Shown: one piece after another, positions 48,283 to 57,400 of the stretch | How positions within the stretch are numbered: the stretch's first letter is position 1 | Layout of the letters: the number at the start of each line of letters is the position of its first letter | Source: Actinomadura chibensis NBRC 106107 | Lineage (GTDB): Bacteria; Actinomycetota; Actinomycetes; Streptosporangiales; Streptosporangiaceae | NCBI RefSeq assembly: GCF_001552135.1 | Contig: NZ_BCQP01000010.1 | Coordinates: 310,001 to 374,000 of the forward strand | Length of the DNA: 64,000 nucleotides | Direction of reading: 5' to 3' | The notes under the pieces: generated by a model | Databases searched by the model: none | What the model was told of the DNA's origin: nothing | What the model saw: only the letters and a program-made list of their open reading frames with translations | Position numbers and translations under genes: made by a program

Positions 48283-49485
48283 ATGCCGCAGCCGCCCGGC
48301 GACACGGCCGCCTACGCGCCCGCCGACCTCCCGCCCGACGCGCCCGGCCCGCCCCACCCCGCCCGCGCCGCCGGCGGGGGCCCGGCCCGCATGCCCGGGT
48401 GGCTGCCCCGCGCGTTCCTGCTCGCCGGCGCGGTCGTCCTGCTGTTCATGGCCGGGCTGTGGCTGCTGGAACGCCTCCGCGAACTGCTGCTGCTCCTGCT
48501 CACCTCCCTGTTCGTCGCGTTCGCGATCGAACCCGCCGTCAACTGGCTCGCCCGCCGCGGCTGGCGGCGCGGACCCGCGACCGGGCTGATGTTCATCGCC
48601 GCCGCCGTCCTCGGCGCCGCGTTCCTCGGCGGCATCGGGTCCCTGCTCGCCGGCCAGGCCACCCACCTCATCGACGGGTTCCCCGGCTACGTCCGCCACC
48701 TCATCTCCTGGGTCAACGCCACCTTCGGGACGCGGATCTCCGAGAACACCCTGTTCGAACGGCTCCCCACCGTCACCGGCACCCTCACCCGGCACCTGTC
48801 CGGCCTCGCCCAGAACGTGTGGGGCATCGGCGCCACCGCGTTCGGCGTCGTCTTCAAAGGGCTCGGCGTGCTGCTGTTCAGCTTCTACCTGTCCGCCGAA
48901 GGACCCCAGTTCCGCCGCACCGTCTGCTCCCTGCTCCCGCCCCGGCGGCAGCGGCAGGTGCTGTGGGCGTGGGAGATCGCCGTCGACAAGACCGGCGGCT
49001 ACATCTACTCCCGCGCCCTGCTCGCCCTCATCTCCGGCATCGCCCACTACATCGCCATGATGGGGCTCGGCGTCCCCTACGCCGCCACCCTCGCCCTCTG
49101 GGTCGGCGTCGTGTCCCAGTTCATCCCCGCCATCGGCACCTACCTCGCCGGGGCCGTGCCCATCCTGATCGCGCTGACCGTCGCGCCGTCCACCGCGCTG
49201 TGGCTGCTGCTGTTCGTCGTCGCCTACCAGCAACTGGAGAACTACCTCCTGCAGCCCCGCATCACCGCCCGCACCCTCGACATGCACCCCGCCGTCGCGT
49301 TCGGGCTGATCCTCGCCGGCGCCGCCGTCGCCGGACCCATCGGCGTCGTCCTCGCCCTCCCCGCGGGCGCCAGCATCCAGGCGTTCGCCGCCGCGTACGT
49401 GCGGCGCTACGAGATCGAGGAGCACCCCCTCACCGAACCCGTCGCGCCCGCCGGGACGATCATGCGGTGGCTCCGCCGCGGCTGA
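48283..49485 (+). CDS. AI-2E family transporter (PerM-like permease)
   Basis: 400 residues with eight hydrophobic segments. Landmarks: LLLLLLTSLFVAFAIEPAVN, WLARRGWRRGPATGLMFIAA, GLGVLLFSFYLSAEGPQFRR, LVALISGIAHY-like segment near residue 245, VGVVSQFIPAIGTYLAGAVP (the conserved FIPyIG block) and QQLENYLLQPRITARTLDMH. The substrate is uncertain; some family members export AI-2, others are Na+/H+ antiporters. The first 40 residues are Pro/Ala-rich and cytoplasmic. It is monocistronic. Confidence 0.9.
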   Translation: MPQPPGDTAAYAPADLPPDAPGPPHPARAAGGGPARMPGWLPRAFLLAGAVVLLFMAGLWLLERLRELLLLLLTSLFVAFAIEPAVNWLARRGWRRGPATGLMFIAAAVLGAAFLGGIGSLLAGQATHLIDGFPGYVRHLISWVNATFGTRISENTLFERLPTVTGTLTRHLSGLAQNVWGIGATAFGVVFKGLGVLLFSFYLSAEGPQFRRTVCSLLPPRRQRQVLWAWEIAVDKTGGYIYSRALLALISGIAHYIAMMGLGVPYAATLALWVGVVSQFIPAIGTYLAGAVPILIALTVAPSTALWLLLFVVAYQQLENYLLQPRITARTLDMHPAVAFGLILAGAAVAGPIGVVLALPAGASIQAFAAAYVRRYEIEEHPLTEPVAPAGTIMRWLRRG

Positions 49486-49626
49486 CCCGCGGCTGACCCC
49501 GCGGCTGACCCGCGCGGCTCGCCCGTCCGTCGTCGACCTTTGCCGTGGACGACGCCCCGGCGCCGGGTTACCTTGCCAGCGGAGAGCTTGATCATCGGGA
49601 CTTCTCGGGGGCGGGAGGGAGCCGTC

Positions 49627-51498
49627 ATGAACCGTCCCCGGAACCACAAGGCCGGGCGGGGGAGCCTCCGGCGGCGCTGGGCCGCCGGAATCGCCGCCGG
49701 GACGCTCGCCGCCACCGGACTCACCGCCCTCGGCCCCGCCGCCGCCCACGCCGACCCGCCCGGGTCCGGCGGGCGGGACCCGGGGCTGCTGCGGCTGATC
49801 CGGTCCATGTCGCTGGAGGAGAAGGCCGCGCAGCTGTTCGTCCTGCAGATCTACGGCAAGAGCGCCGACACCGCCGACCCGGCCGCCGTCGCCGCCAACC
49901 GGAAGCTGTACGGGGCCGACAACGCCGCGCAGGTCATGGCCCGCTACCGGCCCGGCGGGTTCATCTACTACGGCGAGAACGTCGCCGACCCGCCGCAGCT
50001 CGCCGCGTTCTCCAACGGCATCCAGCGCGCCGCCGCCGCGCAGCCGCACCGGATCCCCGCCACCGTCGCCATCGACCAGGAGGGCGGCATCGTCGCCCGC
50101 CTCCAGCCGCCCGCCACCCAGTCGCCCGGCGCGATGGCCCTGGCCGCCGGTCGCCGCACCGGCGACGCCCGCGCCCTCGCCCGCATCACCGGCCAGGAAC
50201 TGCGCGCCGTCGGCGTCAACCAGGACTACGCGCCCGACGCCGACGTCAACGTCAACCCCGCCAACCCCGTCATCGGCGTCCGGTCCTTCGGATCCGACCC
50301 CTCGCTCGTCGCGTCCATGGCCGCCGCGCAGGTCGGCGGATACCGGTCCGCCGGGGTCACCCCCACCGCCAAGCACTTCCCCGGCCACGGCGACACCACC
50401 ACCGACAGCCACACCGGCGTCCCCCGGATCGGCCACACCCGGCAGGAATGGGAACGGCTCGACCTGCCCCCGTTCCGCGCCGCCATCGCCCGCGGCGTCG
50501 ACTCGATCATGACCGCGCACATCGTCGTGCCGTCCCTGGACCCCTCCGGCGACCCCGCCACCCTGTCGCGGCCCATCCTCACCGGCATCCTGCGCGACCG
50601 GCTCCACTACCGCGGCGTCGTCGTCACCGACGCGCTCGACATGCAGGGCGTCCGCGACAAGTACGGCGACGAGCGGATCCCCGTCCTCGCCCTCAAGGCC
50701 GGCGCCGACGTCCTGCTCAAACCGCCCGCGGACGCCACCGGAACCGGCGTGTTCCCCCGCCAGCTCGCCGCCGTCGTCGCCGCCGTCCGCTCCGGCGAGC
50801 TCACCGAGCGCCGCGTCGACGAGTCGGTGTACCGGATCCTGGACGTCAAACGGCGCCGCGGCCTGTTCCGCGACCCCTACGCCGACGAGACCCGCGTCGG
50901 CGACATCGTCGGAACCCCCGCGCACCTCGCCGCCGCGCGGCGCGCCGCCGACCACGCCGTCACCCTCGTCAAGAACGACGCGGGCGTCCTGCCGCTGCGG
51001 CCCGGGCCGCGGAACGTCCTCGTCACCGGATGGGGCGCGGCCACCACCGCCTCCCTCGCCGCCGAGATCGCCCGCCGCGGCGGCGCCGCCGCCGTCACCC
51101 AGACCGGCCTCAGCCCGAGCCGGGCCCAGATCGAGCGGGCCGCCGCCGACGCCAGGGGACGGGACCTCGTCGTCGCCGTCACCAACCGCGCCTGGGACGC
51201 CAAGGACGAGCCCGGCCACAACGGCCCCGGCCAGGCCGACCTCGTCAAGGCGCTCGTCGCGACCGGGACGCCCGTCGTCGTCATCGCCGTCCGCGACCCC
51301 TACGACATCGCCTGGTTCCCCGAGGCCCCGACCTACCTGGCCACCTACTCCTACACCGCCGAAGCCGTCCGATCGGCCGCCGGGGCCCTGTTCGGCGAGC
51401 TGAACCCGGGCGGGCGGCTGCCCGTCGCCGTCCCCGCCCGCGACGAGCCCGGCCGCGTCCTCTACCCGTTCGGGCACGGCCTGCGCTACCGGCCCTGA
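49627..51498 (+). CDS. Secreted glycoside hydrolase family 3 protein (beta-N-acetylhexosaminidase type)
   Basis: 623 residues. A twin-Arg/Lys N-terminus and hydrophobic AAGIAAGTLAATGLTALGPA with cleavage near AHADPP form a signal peptide. The GH3 barrel shows VAIDQEGGIVARLQPP, NQDYAPDADVNVNPANPVIG, SFGSDPSLV and TAKHFPGHGDTTTDSHTGVP. The last is the NagZ-type KHFPGHGD-x2-x-DSH loop with the catalytic His/Asp. GVVVTDALDMQGV carries the nucleophile Asp. A C-terminal GH3-C domain follows, ending LNPGGRLPVAVP. It likely hydrolyses GlcNAc glycosides outside the cell. ATG 49627 begins the signal peptide. Confidence 0.92.
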   Translation: MNRPRNHKAGRGSLRRRWAAGIAAGTLAATGLTALGPAAAHADPPGSGGRDPGLLRLIRSMSLEEKAAQLFVLQIYGKSADTADPAAVAANRKLYGADNAAQVMARYRPGGFIYYGENVADPPQLAAFSNGIQRAAAAQPHRIPATVAIDQEGGIVARLQPPATQSPGAMALAAGRRTGDARALARITGQELRAVGVNQDYAPDADVNVNPANPVIGVRSFGSDPSLVASMAAAQVGGYRSAGVTPTAKHFPGHGDTTTDSHTGVPRIGHTRQEWERLDLPPFRAAIARGVDSIMTAHIVVPSLDPSGDPATLSRPILTGILRDRLHYRGVVVTDALDMQGVRDKYGDERIPVLALKAGADVLLKPPADATGTGVFPRQLAAVVAAVRSGELTERRVDESVYRILDVKRRRGLFRDPYADETRVGDIVGTPAHLAAARRAADHAVTLVKNDAGVLPLRPGPRNVLVTGWGAATTASLAAEIARRGGAAAVTQTGLSPSRAQIERAAADARGRDLVVAVTNRAWDAKDEPGHNGPGQADLVKALVATGTPVVVIAVRDPYDIAWFPEAPTYLATYSYTAEAVRSAAGALFGELNPGGRLPVAVPARDEPGRVLYPFGHGLRYRP

Positions 51499-51625
51499 AC
51501 CCCGCCCGGGGCCCGGTTCCGGAGCGGCAGCCGCCGCCGCGCCGGAACCGGACCGCCCCATCATCGCGGCACCCTGCGACATTCCCGCACGGACCACCCC
51601 GACCGGACCCCCTGGGGAGGCCGGG

Positions 51626-52366
51626 TCAGGCGAGGTCGGCCAGGAGCGCCGCCAGGTCGGCCGGGCGCGACAGCATCGGCCAGTGCCCGGTCGGCAGCTC
51701 GCGATACGTCCACTCGGGGCCGGTCATCGCGGCGAAGACCGGGACGCCCTCCTCGCCCATCCGCCGCACCTCCGCCAGCGGGATCGTCGACGCGACCAGC
51801 GTCCGCGGCGTGTCCGGCAGCGGATCGGGACGCGCCGCGGGCTGCGTCGCCGTCCCGAACGGCTGCGGCGTGCCGCGCTCGCGCATCTGCGCCAGCGTCC
51901 GCGCCGACAGCCCCGCGAGGTTCACCGGGTCGGCGTCCGCGTCGAACGGCGGGACGGGGATCATCCAGCCGCCGCCGTCCTCGGCCACCCGCTTCTCCAG
52001 CGCCGCCCGCGACTCCGGGTCGTGGAAGTCGATCCCGGCCAGGCCGTCCGGCATCGGCCCGGTGTCGACGTAGACGACCCGCGCGATCCGGTCCGGGATC
52101 CGGTCGGCGGCGGCCGTGGCCGCCATGTTGCCGCCGCTGTGCGCGACGAGCACGACCCCGCTGAGGCCGCCGCCCTCGATCACCTCGACGATGTCGGCCG
52201 CGTGGGCGTCGACGTCCACGTCCGGCGCCGCCTCGGCGGCGCGCTCGGCCACCCCCGCGAGCGTCACCGCGCGGACGTCGTGGCCCGCCGCGCGCAGCCC
52301 CGCGGCCACCCCGTCCCACACCCACGCCCCGAACCAGTACCCCGGGACCAATACGAATGTCGCCAT
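51626..52366 (-). CDS. Alpha/beta hydrolase (salicylate esterase-like)
   Basis: 246 residues. The fold is clear: MATFVLVPGYWFGAWVWDGV (oxyanion region), VVLVAHSGGNMAATAAADRI with the nucleophile Ser in AHSGG, VVYVDTGPMPDG after it, and PTGHWPMLSRPADLAALLAD with the C-terminal catalytic His. This is the pattern of MhpC-/salicylic-esterase-like hydrolases. The substrate is unknown. GAAGGA is eight bases before ATG 52366. It is divergent from a WYL regulator (81 bp), its likely controller. Confidence 0.9.
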   Translation of the reverse strand: MATFVLVPGYWFGAWVWDGVAAGLRAAGHDVRAVTLAGVAERAAEAAPDVDVDAHAADIVEVIEGGGLSGVVLVAHSGGNMAATAAADRIPDRIARVVYVDTGPMPDGLAGIDFHDPESRAALEKRVAEDGGGWMIPVPPFDADADPVNLAGLSARTLAQMRERGTPQPFGTATQPAARPDPLPDTPRTLVASTIPLAEVRRMGEEGVPVFAAMTGPEWTYRELPTGHWPMLSRPADLAALLADLA

Positions 52367-52447
52367 GTCGGCCGTCCTTCCCTCCGTCGTCGCGACCACG
52401 CTACGGTCGATACCGGACAGAACCCGCCCGGATAAGGTGAGAGACCC

Positions 52448-53398
52448 GTGTCACATCCGACGACCCGCGTGCTGGCGATGCTGGAGCTGCTGCAGGCCAA
52501 CCACCGCATGGGCGGCGGCGAGCTGGCCTGGCGGCTCGGCGTCGACGAGCGCACCGTCCGCCGCTACGCCGCGCGGCTGGACGACCTCGGCGTCCCCGTC
52601 ACCGCCGACCGCGGCCGGTACGGCGGCTACCGGCTCCTGCCCGGATACAAGCTGCCGCCGCTGATGCTCACCGACGACGAGGCGACCGCCGTCGTCCTCG
52701 GCCTGCTCGCCGCCCGCCGCACCGGGCTGACCGGCCCCGGCGCCGAGAGCGCCCTGGCCAAGGTGCAGCGGGTGCTGCCCGCCGCGCTCCGCGACCGCGT
52801 CCAGGCCCTGCGCGACACCCTCGGGTTCACCGCCCCCGCTCGCGACGCGGCCGCACCGGACACCGCGGCCGTCCTCACCCTCGCCGCGGCGGCCCGGGAA
52901 CGGCGCCGCGTCCGGCTGCGGTACCGGTCCTGGCGCGGCGAGGACACCGAACGGGACCTGGACGCCCACGGCCTGGTGTTCCACTCCGGCCGCTGGTACG
53001 TCACCGGGCACGACCACCGCAGCGGCGAGGTCCGCACGTTCCGCGTCGACCGGGTCGTGTCCGCCGAGCCCGGCGACGCCCGCTACGAGGTCCCCGGCGA
53101 CGCCGACCCCGTCCGCGACGTCACCATGTCGCTGGCCCGCGTCCCGTACGCGCACGAGGTCGAGGTGCTGCTGGACGCCGGGCTGGAGGAGGCGCGCCGC
53201 CGCGTCCCGGCGGCCGTCGCGACGCTGACCGCGGAGCCCGGCGGGGGAGTGCTGCTCACCGCCCGCGCCGAACGCCTCGACGGCATGGCGCGGATGCTGG
53301 CCGGGCTCGGGTTCGGCTTCACCGTCCGGCGGCCCGGCGAACTGCGCGGCCACGTCCGCGACCTGGCCCGGACGCTCGCCGAGCAGGCCGAACGCTGA
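52448..53398 (+). CDS. YafY-type HTH-WYL transcriptional regulator
   Basis: 316 residues. The HTH_11 domain reads TRVLAMLELLQANHRMGGGE, LAWRLGVDERTVRRYAARLD and GRYGGYRLLPGYKLPPLMLT. The WYL domain begins AARERRRVRLRYRSWRGEDT and GRWYVTGHDHRSGEVRTFRV. A WCX C-terminal domain follows. This is the canonical YafY length and organisation. WYL domains sense small ligands or nucleic acid; the target is probably the divergent hydrolase. GTG 52448 follows AAGGTGAG. Confidence 0.92.
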   Translation: MSHPTTRVLAMLELLQANHRMGGGELAWRLGVDERTVRRYAARLDDLGVPVTADRGRYGGYRLLPGYKLPPLMLTDDEATAVVLGLLAARRTGLTGPGAESALAKVQRVLPAALRDRVQALRDTLGFTAPARDAAAPDTAAVLTLAAAARERRRVRLRYRSWRGEDTERDLDAHGLVFHSGRWYVTGHDHRSGEVRTFRVDRVVSAEPGDARYEVPGDADPVRDVTMSLARVPYAHEVEVLLDAGLEEARRRVPAAVATLTAEPGGGVLLTARAERLDGMARMLAGLGFGFTVRRPGELRGHVRDLARTLAEQAER

Positions 53399-53407
53399 CC
53401 GCCGCCC

Positions 53408-53977
53408 TCAGGAGGTCTGGTCGCGGGCGTCCCACTCGTGCCGCAGCATCGCGTACACGACCTCGTCGGACCACTCGCCCTTGACCATCTCGTTCTGCAC
53501 CAGGTGCGCCTCCCGGCGCATCCCGAGCCGCTCCAGCACCCGGGCGGACGCGCTGTTGCGGCCGTCCAGGCGCCCGCACACGCGGTGCAGGTCCAGGCCC
53601 TCGAACCCGAGCCGCAGCACCACCTCGGCGGCCTCGGTCGCGAACCCCCGCCCGTGGAAGGCCGGGTTGAAGATGTAGCCGATCTCGCCCTGCCGGTGCT
53701 CCCTGCTGCGCCACTGCAGGTTGACCTCGCCGACCAGGTCGCCGGTCTCGCGCCACACCACCGCGAGGACGAGCCAGTCGCCCTCCTTCTCGACCGTGGA
53801 CGCGCTCATCTTCTGCTTCAGGAACGTGCGGGACTCCTCGCGGTCGCGGGGCTCCCAGTACAGGAACCGCGCCACCTCGGGCAGGGACTGGTAGGCGTAC
53901 AGGTCGTCGAGGTCGCCCTCGCGGAACGGCCGCAGGGTCAGCCGCTCGGTCTCGATCGGGTAGTCCGGACGGAGCAT
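53408..53977 (-). CDS. GNAT family N-acetyltransferase (RimJ/RimL-like)
   Basis: 189 residues. N-terminal PIETERLTLRPFREGDLDDL, central GDLVGEVNLQWRSREHRQGE, acetyl-CoA-binding IFNPAFHGRGFATEAAEVVL (with H-G-R-G-F-A loop), and VCGRLDGRNSASARVLERLG then MRREAHLVQNEMVKGEWSD. These are RimJ/RimL hallmarks. It could acetylate a protein N-terminus or a small amine. It converges with the WYL regulator (9 bp between stops) and is followed on the same strand by a BrkB-like gene upstream. Confidence 0.92.
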   Translation of the reverse strand: MLRPDYPIETERLTLRPFREGDLDDLYAYQSLPEVARFLYWEPRDREESRTFLKQKMSASTVEKEGDWLVLAVVWRETGDLVGEVNLQWRSREHRQGEIGYIFNPAFHGRGFATEAAEVVLRLGFEGLDLHRVCGRLDGRNSASARVLERLGMRREAHLVQNEMVKGEWSDEVVYAMLRHEWDARDQTS

Positions 53978-53986
53978 GCGACGATC

Positions 53987-54949
53987 CTATTCACGGTGAT
54001 CGGCCTTGTGCGACCCGTGATCGCCCGGAATCGGCGCGTTCTGGTCCCCGTCGGGGGTCGTCCCGGCGCCGCTCTCGGCCGCGCGGTGCTCCAGCTCGGC
54101 GTTCAGCTCCGCGCCGAGCAGGATCGCCAGGTTCGTGATCCACAGCCAGATCAGGAATACGATGATCCCGGCGAGGCTGCCGTAGGTCTTGTTGTAGGAC
54201 GAGAACCCCGACACATACAGCGCGAACAGGCCCGACGCCGCCAGCCACAGCAGGATCGCGAGGATCCCGCCGGGCGTCACCCACCGGAACCGGCGCCGGG
54301 TGCTCGGCGCCGCCCAGTACAGCAGCGAGAACAGGAACGCCACGATCAGCAGCAGCACCGGCCACTTCGCGATGTTCCAGGCGGTGACGGCCTGCGAGCC
54401 GAGCCCGAGCAGGTCGCCCGCCTCGCGGGCCAGCGGGCCCGACACCACCACCGCGAGCACCGACGCCGACAGCAGCACCAGCGACACCAGCGTCAGCGCG
54501 ACCCGGAGCGGGACGGTCTTCCAGAACGGCCGCTCCTCCCGCACGTCGTAGACGACGTTGGCGGCGCGCATGAACGCCCCCACGTACCCCGACGCGGACC
54601 ACACGGCCGCGCCGAGCGCGACCAGCGCGACCACGCCCGCCCCGGCGCGGTTGCCCTGGAGCTGGCCGATCGAGCTGATCAGCACCTGCTTCACCGACCC
54701 GGGCGCGATCTTCCCGGCGCTGTCGATGAGGTCCCGGGTGACCGACCGCCCGGCGAGCCCGACCAGCGACACCACCACCAGCATCGCCGGGAAGATCGAC
54801 AGGACGGAGTAGTAGGTGAGCGCGGCGGCCCAGTCCGACAGGCCGTCGCGCTGGTAGCCCGTGACGGCGCGCTTGGCCGCCCGCCACCACGCCCTGGCGG
54901 ACAGGCCCAGCGGCGTACCGGGTGCGCCCTTGGCGGGGGTGGCGCCCAT
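53987..54949 (-). CDS. YihY/virulence factor BrkB family membrane protein
   Basis: 320 residues with six hydrophobic segments. Family blocks: RDGLSDWAAALTYYSVLSIF, LVVVSLVGLAG, SGYVGAFMRAANVVYDVREE, RPFWKTVPLRVALTLVSLVL, RRFRWVTPGGILAILLWLAA and SSYNKTYGSLAGIIVFLIWL. The protein resides in the inner membrane; no enzymatic function is established (once mis-assigned as RNase BN). A charged tail of 35 residues follows. GGAAGG precedes ATG 54949. It is downstream of the DUF1469 and DUF3618 genes on the same strand, likely one operon. Confidence 0.92.
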   Translation of the reverse strand: MGATPAKGAPGTPLGLSARAWWRAAKRAVTGYQRDGLSDWAAALTYYSVLSIFPAMLVVVSLVGLAGRSVTRDLIDSAGKIAPGSVKQVLISSIGQLQGNRAGAGVVALVALGAAVWSASGYVGAFMRAANVVYDVREERPFWKTVPLRVALTLVSLVLLSASVLAVVVSGPLAREAGDLLGLGSQAVTAWNIAKWPVLLLIVAFLFSLLYWAAPSTRRRFRWVTPGGILAILLWLAASGLFALYVSGFSSYNKTYGSLAGIIVFLIWLWITNLAILLGAELNAELEHRAAESGAGTTPDGDQNAPIPGDHGSHKADHRE

Positions 54950-54963
54950 GACCGGCCTTCCGC

Positions 54964-55569
54964 TCAGAGGATCGAACGGCGGCGTACCCGCCGCCCCGGC
55001 ATCCGCCCGCCCATCCGCGAGCGCATGCCCGCGGGCATCCGGCGACGCATCCGGGGGGCCAGCCCCCCGCGCATACCGGCGGGCATCCAACGGCGCATCA
55101 TGCGCGGCGTCCCGCCGGGCATGCGGGAGCGGAGGGCGGCGGGCATCCAGGCGGGCATCCGGGCCGGTGTCCGCATGGCCTGCCAGGCCCGCCGTCCGGC
55201 GGCGGTCCGCCGCGTGCGGGCGCGCGGGCGGGTGCCGCGCAGCCGGTCCGGCATCGAGACGGCGCGGCCGCGTCCACCGGACGAGCGGCGCCTGCGCAAC
55301 CACATCACGCCGAGCGCGGCGGCGCCCACCCCGGCAGCTCCCATCCCGGCCCATCTGCCGCCCGGCCCGGCGGCGGCGTCCCTGGCCCGCGCGGCGGCGT
55401 CGGCGGCGCGTTCGCGGGCCTGCGCCGCCTTCTCCCTGGCCATGGCCTTCACGTCGGCCTTGGCGGCGAGCAGCTCCACGGTCTCGCCGAGGTCGTGGCG
55501 GGCTCGGTCGACGTCCTCGCGCAGCTCCGCCGTCCCGGCGTCCGCGCCGTGCTTGCCCTGCGTGGTCAT
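54964..55569 (-). CDS. DUF3618 family protein with an Arg/Met/Pro-repeat C-terminus
   Basis: 201 residues. The N-terminal DUF3618 domain reads TAELREDVDRARHDLGETVE and LLAAKADVKAMAREKAAQAR. One membrane segment follows (about residues 76-92, AGMGAAGVGAAALGVMWLRR). The C-terminal ~90 residues are unusual: repeated RMPAGMR / WMPAGMR-type units with alternating Arg, Met and Pro, strongly basic, with a matching repeated DNA pattern (CGGGCATCC spaced through 55005-55160). The start overlaps the stop of the preceding DUF1469 gene (ATGA), so they are coupled. Confidence 0.82.
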   Translation of the reverse strand: MTTQGKHGADAGTAELREDVDRARHDLGETVELLAAKADVKAMAREKAAQARERAADAAARARDAAAGPGGRWAGMGAAGVGAAALGVMWLRRRRSSGGRGRAVSMPDRLRGTRPRARTRRTAAGRRAWQAMRTPARMPAWMPAALRSRMPGGTPRMMRRWMPAGMRGGLAPRMRRRMPAGMRSRMGGRMPGRRVRRRSIL

Positions 55570-56102
55570 CGGTGCGTCGCCCTCTCCCTGAGCTCGGCCA
55601 TCGTCTGCCGGGCCTCGCCCATCGCCTGTTCCGGCTTCGGCGGCGTGGCGCGCCTGGCCTGGGCCCGGCCGAGGATCGCGAGGACGCCCGCGACCAGCAT
55701 CAGGAACCCGCCGATGATCAGCGCCGCCGCCCACACCGGCAGCGCCACCGCGATCGCGGCGACCGCCGCCGCCAGCAGCACCGCCACCCCGTACAGGGCG
55801 ACGAGCGCGGCGCCGCCGAGCATCCCGGCGCCGGTCCCGGCGTGCCGGGCCTTGTCCTTCAGCTCGGCCGCCGCCAGCCGCATCTCGGCGCGCATCAGGT
55901 CCGACACCTGCTGCGCCGCCTGCTTGACCAGCTCGCCCGTCCCGGGCTCGTGGCGCGCGTCCCGGCCGGGCCGGACGCCGTCGGCCTCGGGGACGCGTCC
56001 GGGGTCGTGCCGGTGCGCGCCCGGCATCCCGGTCCCCGCCGCCGTCCCGGCGCGCGTCCCGGCCTCGGTCTCGCCGTCGTATGTCGGCCGCACGATGCTC
56101 AT
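55566..56102 (-). CDS. Phage-holin-like DUF1469 (Actinobacterial holin-X) membrane protein
   Basis: 178 residues. A disordered charged N-terminus of 55 residues precedes the domain ELVKQAAQQVSDLMRAEMRL AAAELKDKAR, followed by two membrane segments (GAGMLGGAALVALYGVAVLL and LPVWAAALIIGGFLMLVAGV). These are hallmarks of the family, often next to DUF3618 genes, as here. Despite the holin name a lytic role is not implied; envelope stress or membrane organisation is more likely. GGAGG precedes ATG 56102. Confidence 0.85.
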   Translation of the reverse strand: MSIVRPTYDGETEAGTRAGTAAGTGMPGAHRHDPGRVPEADGVRPGRDARHEPGTGELVKQAAQQVSDLMRAEMRLAAAELKDKARHAGTGAGMLGGAALVALYGVAVLLAAAVAAIAVALPVWAAALIIGGFLMLVAGVLAILGRAQARRATPPKPEQAMGEARQTMAELRERATHR

Positions 56103-56277
56103 CGCCTCCGGCCCCCTCACGTGCTCGTCGCGAAGCTCGCTGAAAGAAGGTCGCCGAAACCCGTTCCCCCTGCTGGGCGGCTAAACGTCCCGCAGGGCCG
56201 CCGGGGCCGCCGGGGCCGCCGGGTCACGCGGTGGTGAGCCAGCGCCACCACCTCGCCCCGCCCCAGGTATACGGCGA

Positions 56278-56412
56278 TCAGCCCGGCGCACGCGTCAGCG
56301 ACACGTTAGGGGCGTCCCACACGAACGACCGCCCGCCGGTCCCGGCCAGGGACACGCCGAGCTCGGCGCCCAGCCGATCCAGGCTGACGACCGGGACGTC
56401 CGGGCGGACGGC
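56278..56412 (-). pseudogene. Fragment of a polynucleotide-kinase-like (AAA/PNK) gene
   Basis: Read on the minus strand directly after the TROVE remnant, one frame gives DVPVVSLDRLGAELGVSLAG then GRSFVWDAPNVSLTRA and a TGA at 56280-56278. This resembles the VVSLDxLRxELGV and FVWDATNVS strands of T4-PNK-like RNA kinases. Walker A and the rest of the protein are missing. The similarity is from memory and covers only about 45 residues. Confidence 0.4.
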
Positions 56413-57400
56413 CTACATCCACGGCCAGGACGAGTCCCGGCGACCCTCCAGCACCGGGATCAGCCGGTCCCGGTACCCGGCGAGGTTCCAGGTGCAGACC
56501 GGGACGTTCTTCGGGACCTGGACGATCGGGTCACCGCCGAGATGGCCGCGCCACGCCTACTCGTCGATGACGATGACGACGCGGGCGTGCCCGCTGAAGA
56601 TCGCCCGGACGGCCTCGGCGGTGCTCATGCCGCCCAGGTCGCCGAACCTCTCCGGCACCTTCAGCAACGACTCGCCGGTCGACCGGGATCAGCGGCCGAC
56701 CGGCGAGCGCCGGGACGTCGGCCGCGAGTGGTTGAGCGCCTGCCCCAGCGGCTACGTCCACTGCAGGCTCGGTGCGGCCTTGTGCGCGGCGAGGAACCGG
56801 AACGGGAACATCCGCGACCGCGCGATGACCCCCGGATCGGAGATCTTGGCCGTCACCGTCGCCGCGACCTCATCGCTGACGCCCGCCCGCTCGAAGTTCC
56901 GCGGGTTCCGCACGAGCGCCATCACGCCCATGGACGGATGAACGCCTCCCACGTGGTCAGCCCGCGAGGGTCTCCCAGGTGATGCCCGGCGCGCAGTCGG
57001 TCGGTGCCGTCGTTGGCGGGCACCGCCATGAGCGTCTCGCGGGTCGGCGGCATCGCCGGGGGCGGGCTCGCCATCGCGGCTGTGGTGCCGGTCGAGCGCG
57101 TTGGAGAACCGCGTTGGAGAACAGGGTGCCTTGCCACGGCTTGTCCGCAGCCGGGGACGGGTGGACGAGATCGATCACGTCGCCGAACCGGAAGCCGCGG
57201 GAGTCGGTGTCGTCTTGAGCAGGGACCGCTGGGTGCAGAGCCGCTGGACGGCGAGGTCGACATCTAGCAGGCCAGCATCTCGCCGGGCTTGTCTGCGCGC
57301 TGCGGGAGGCTAGCGACGAGCTGGCGGTTGCCGCCGCTCAGCCCGGCCGCCAGCGGAGCGGACGAGGTCGCGGACACGGGGCGTGGCTCGTCGACGGCGG
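56413..57400 (-). pseudogene. Degenerate TROVE-domain (Ro60-like) gene
   Basis: Segments of a TROVE protein can be read in shifting minus-strand frames: GGNRQLVASLPQRADKPGEM (ends in TAG at 57264), VQRLCTQRSLLK, then SRGFRFGDVIDLVHPSPAAD and KPWQGTLFSNA. Further on come SMGVMALVRNPRNFERAGVS, DEVAATVTAKISDP, MFPFRFLAAHKAAPSLQW (TAG at 56752), KVPERFGDLGGMSTAEAVRA, HARVVIVIDE (TAG at 56557) and NVPVCTWNLAGYR. Several frameshifts, at least three stops and loss of the vWA DxSxS segment make it non-functional. The N-terminal ~170 residues are not recognisable. Ro60 proteins bind Y RNAs and misfolded RNAs. Confidence 0.7.

Noticed and set aside
56231..56941. Plus-strand 236-codon frame over the TROVE remnant
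   Set aside because: The opposite strand carries clear TROVE segments, so this frame is a shadow of decayed sequence.
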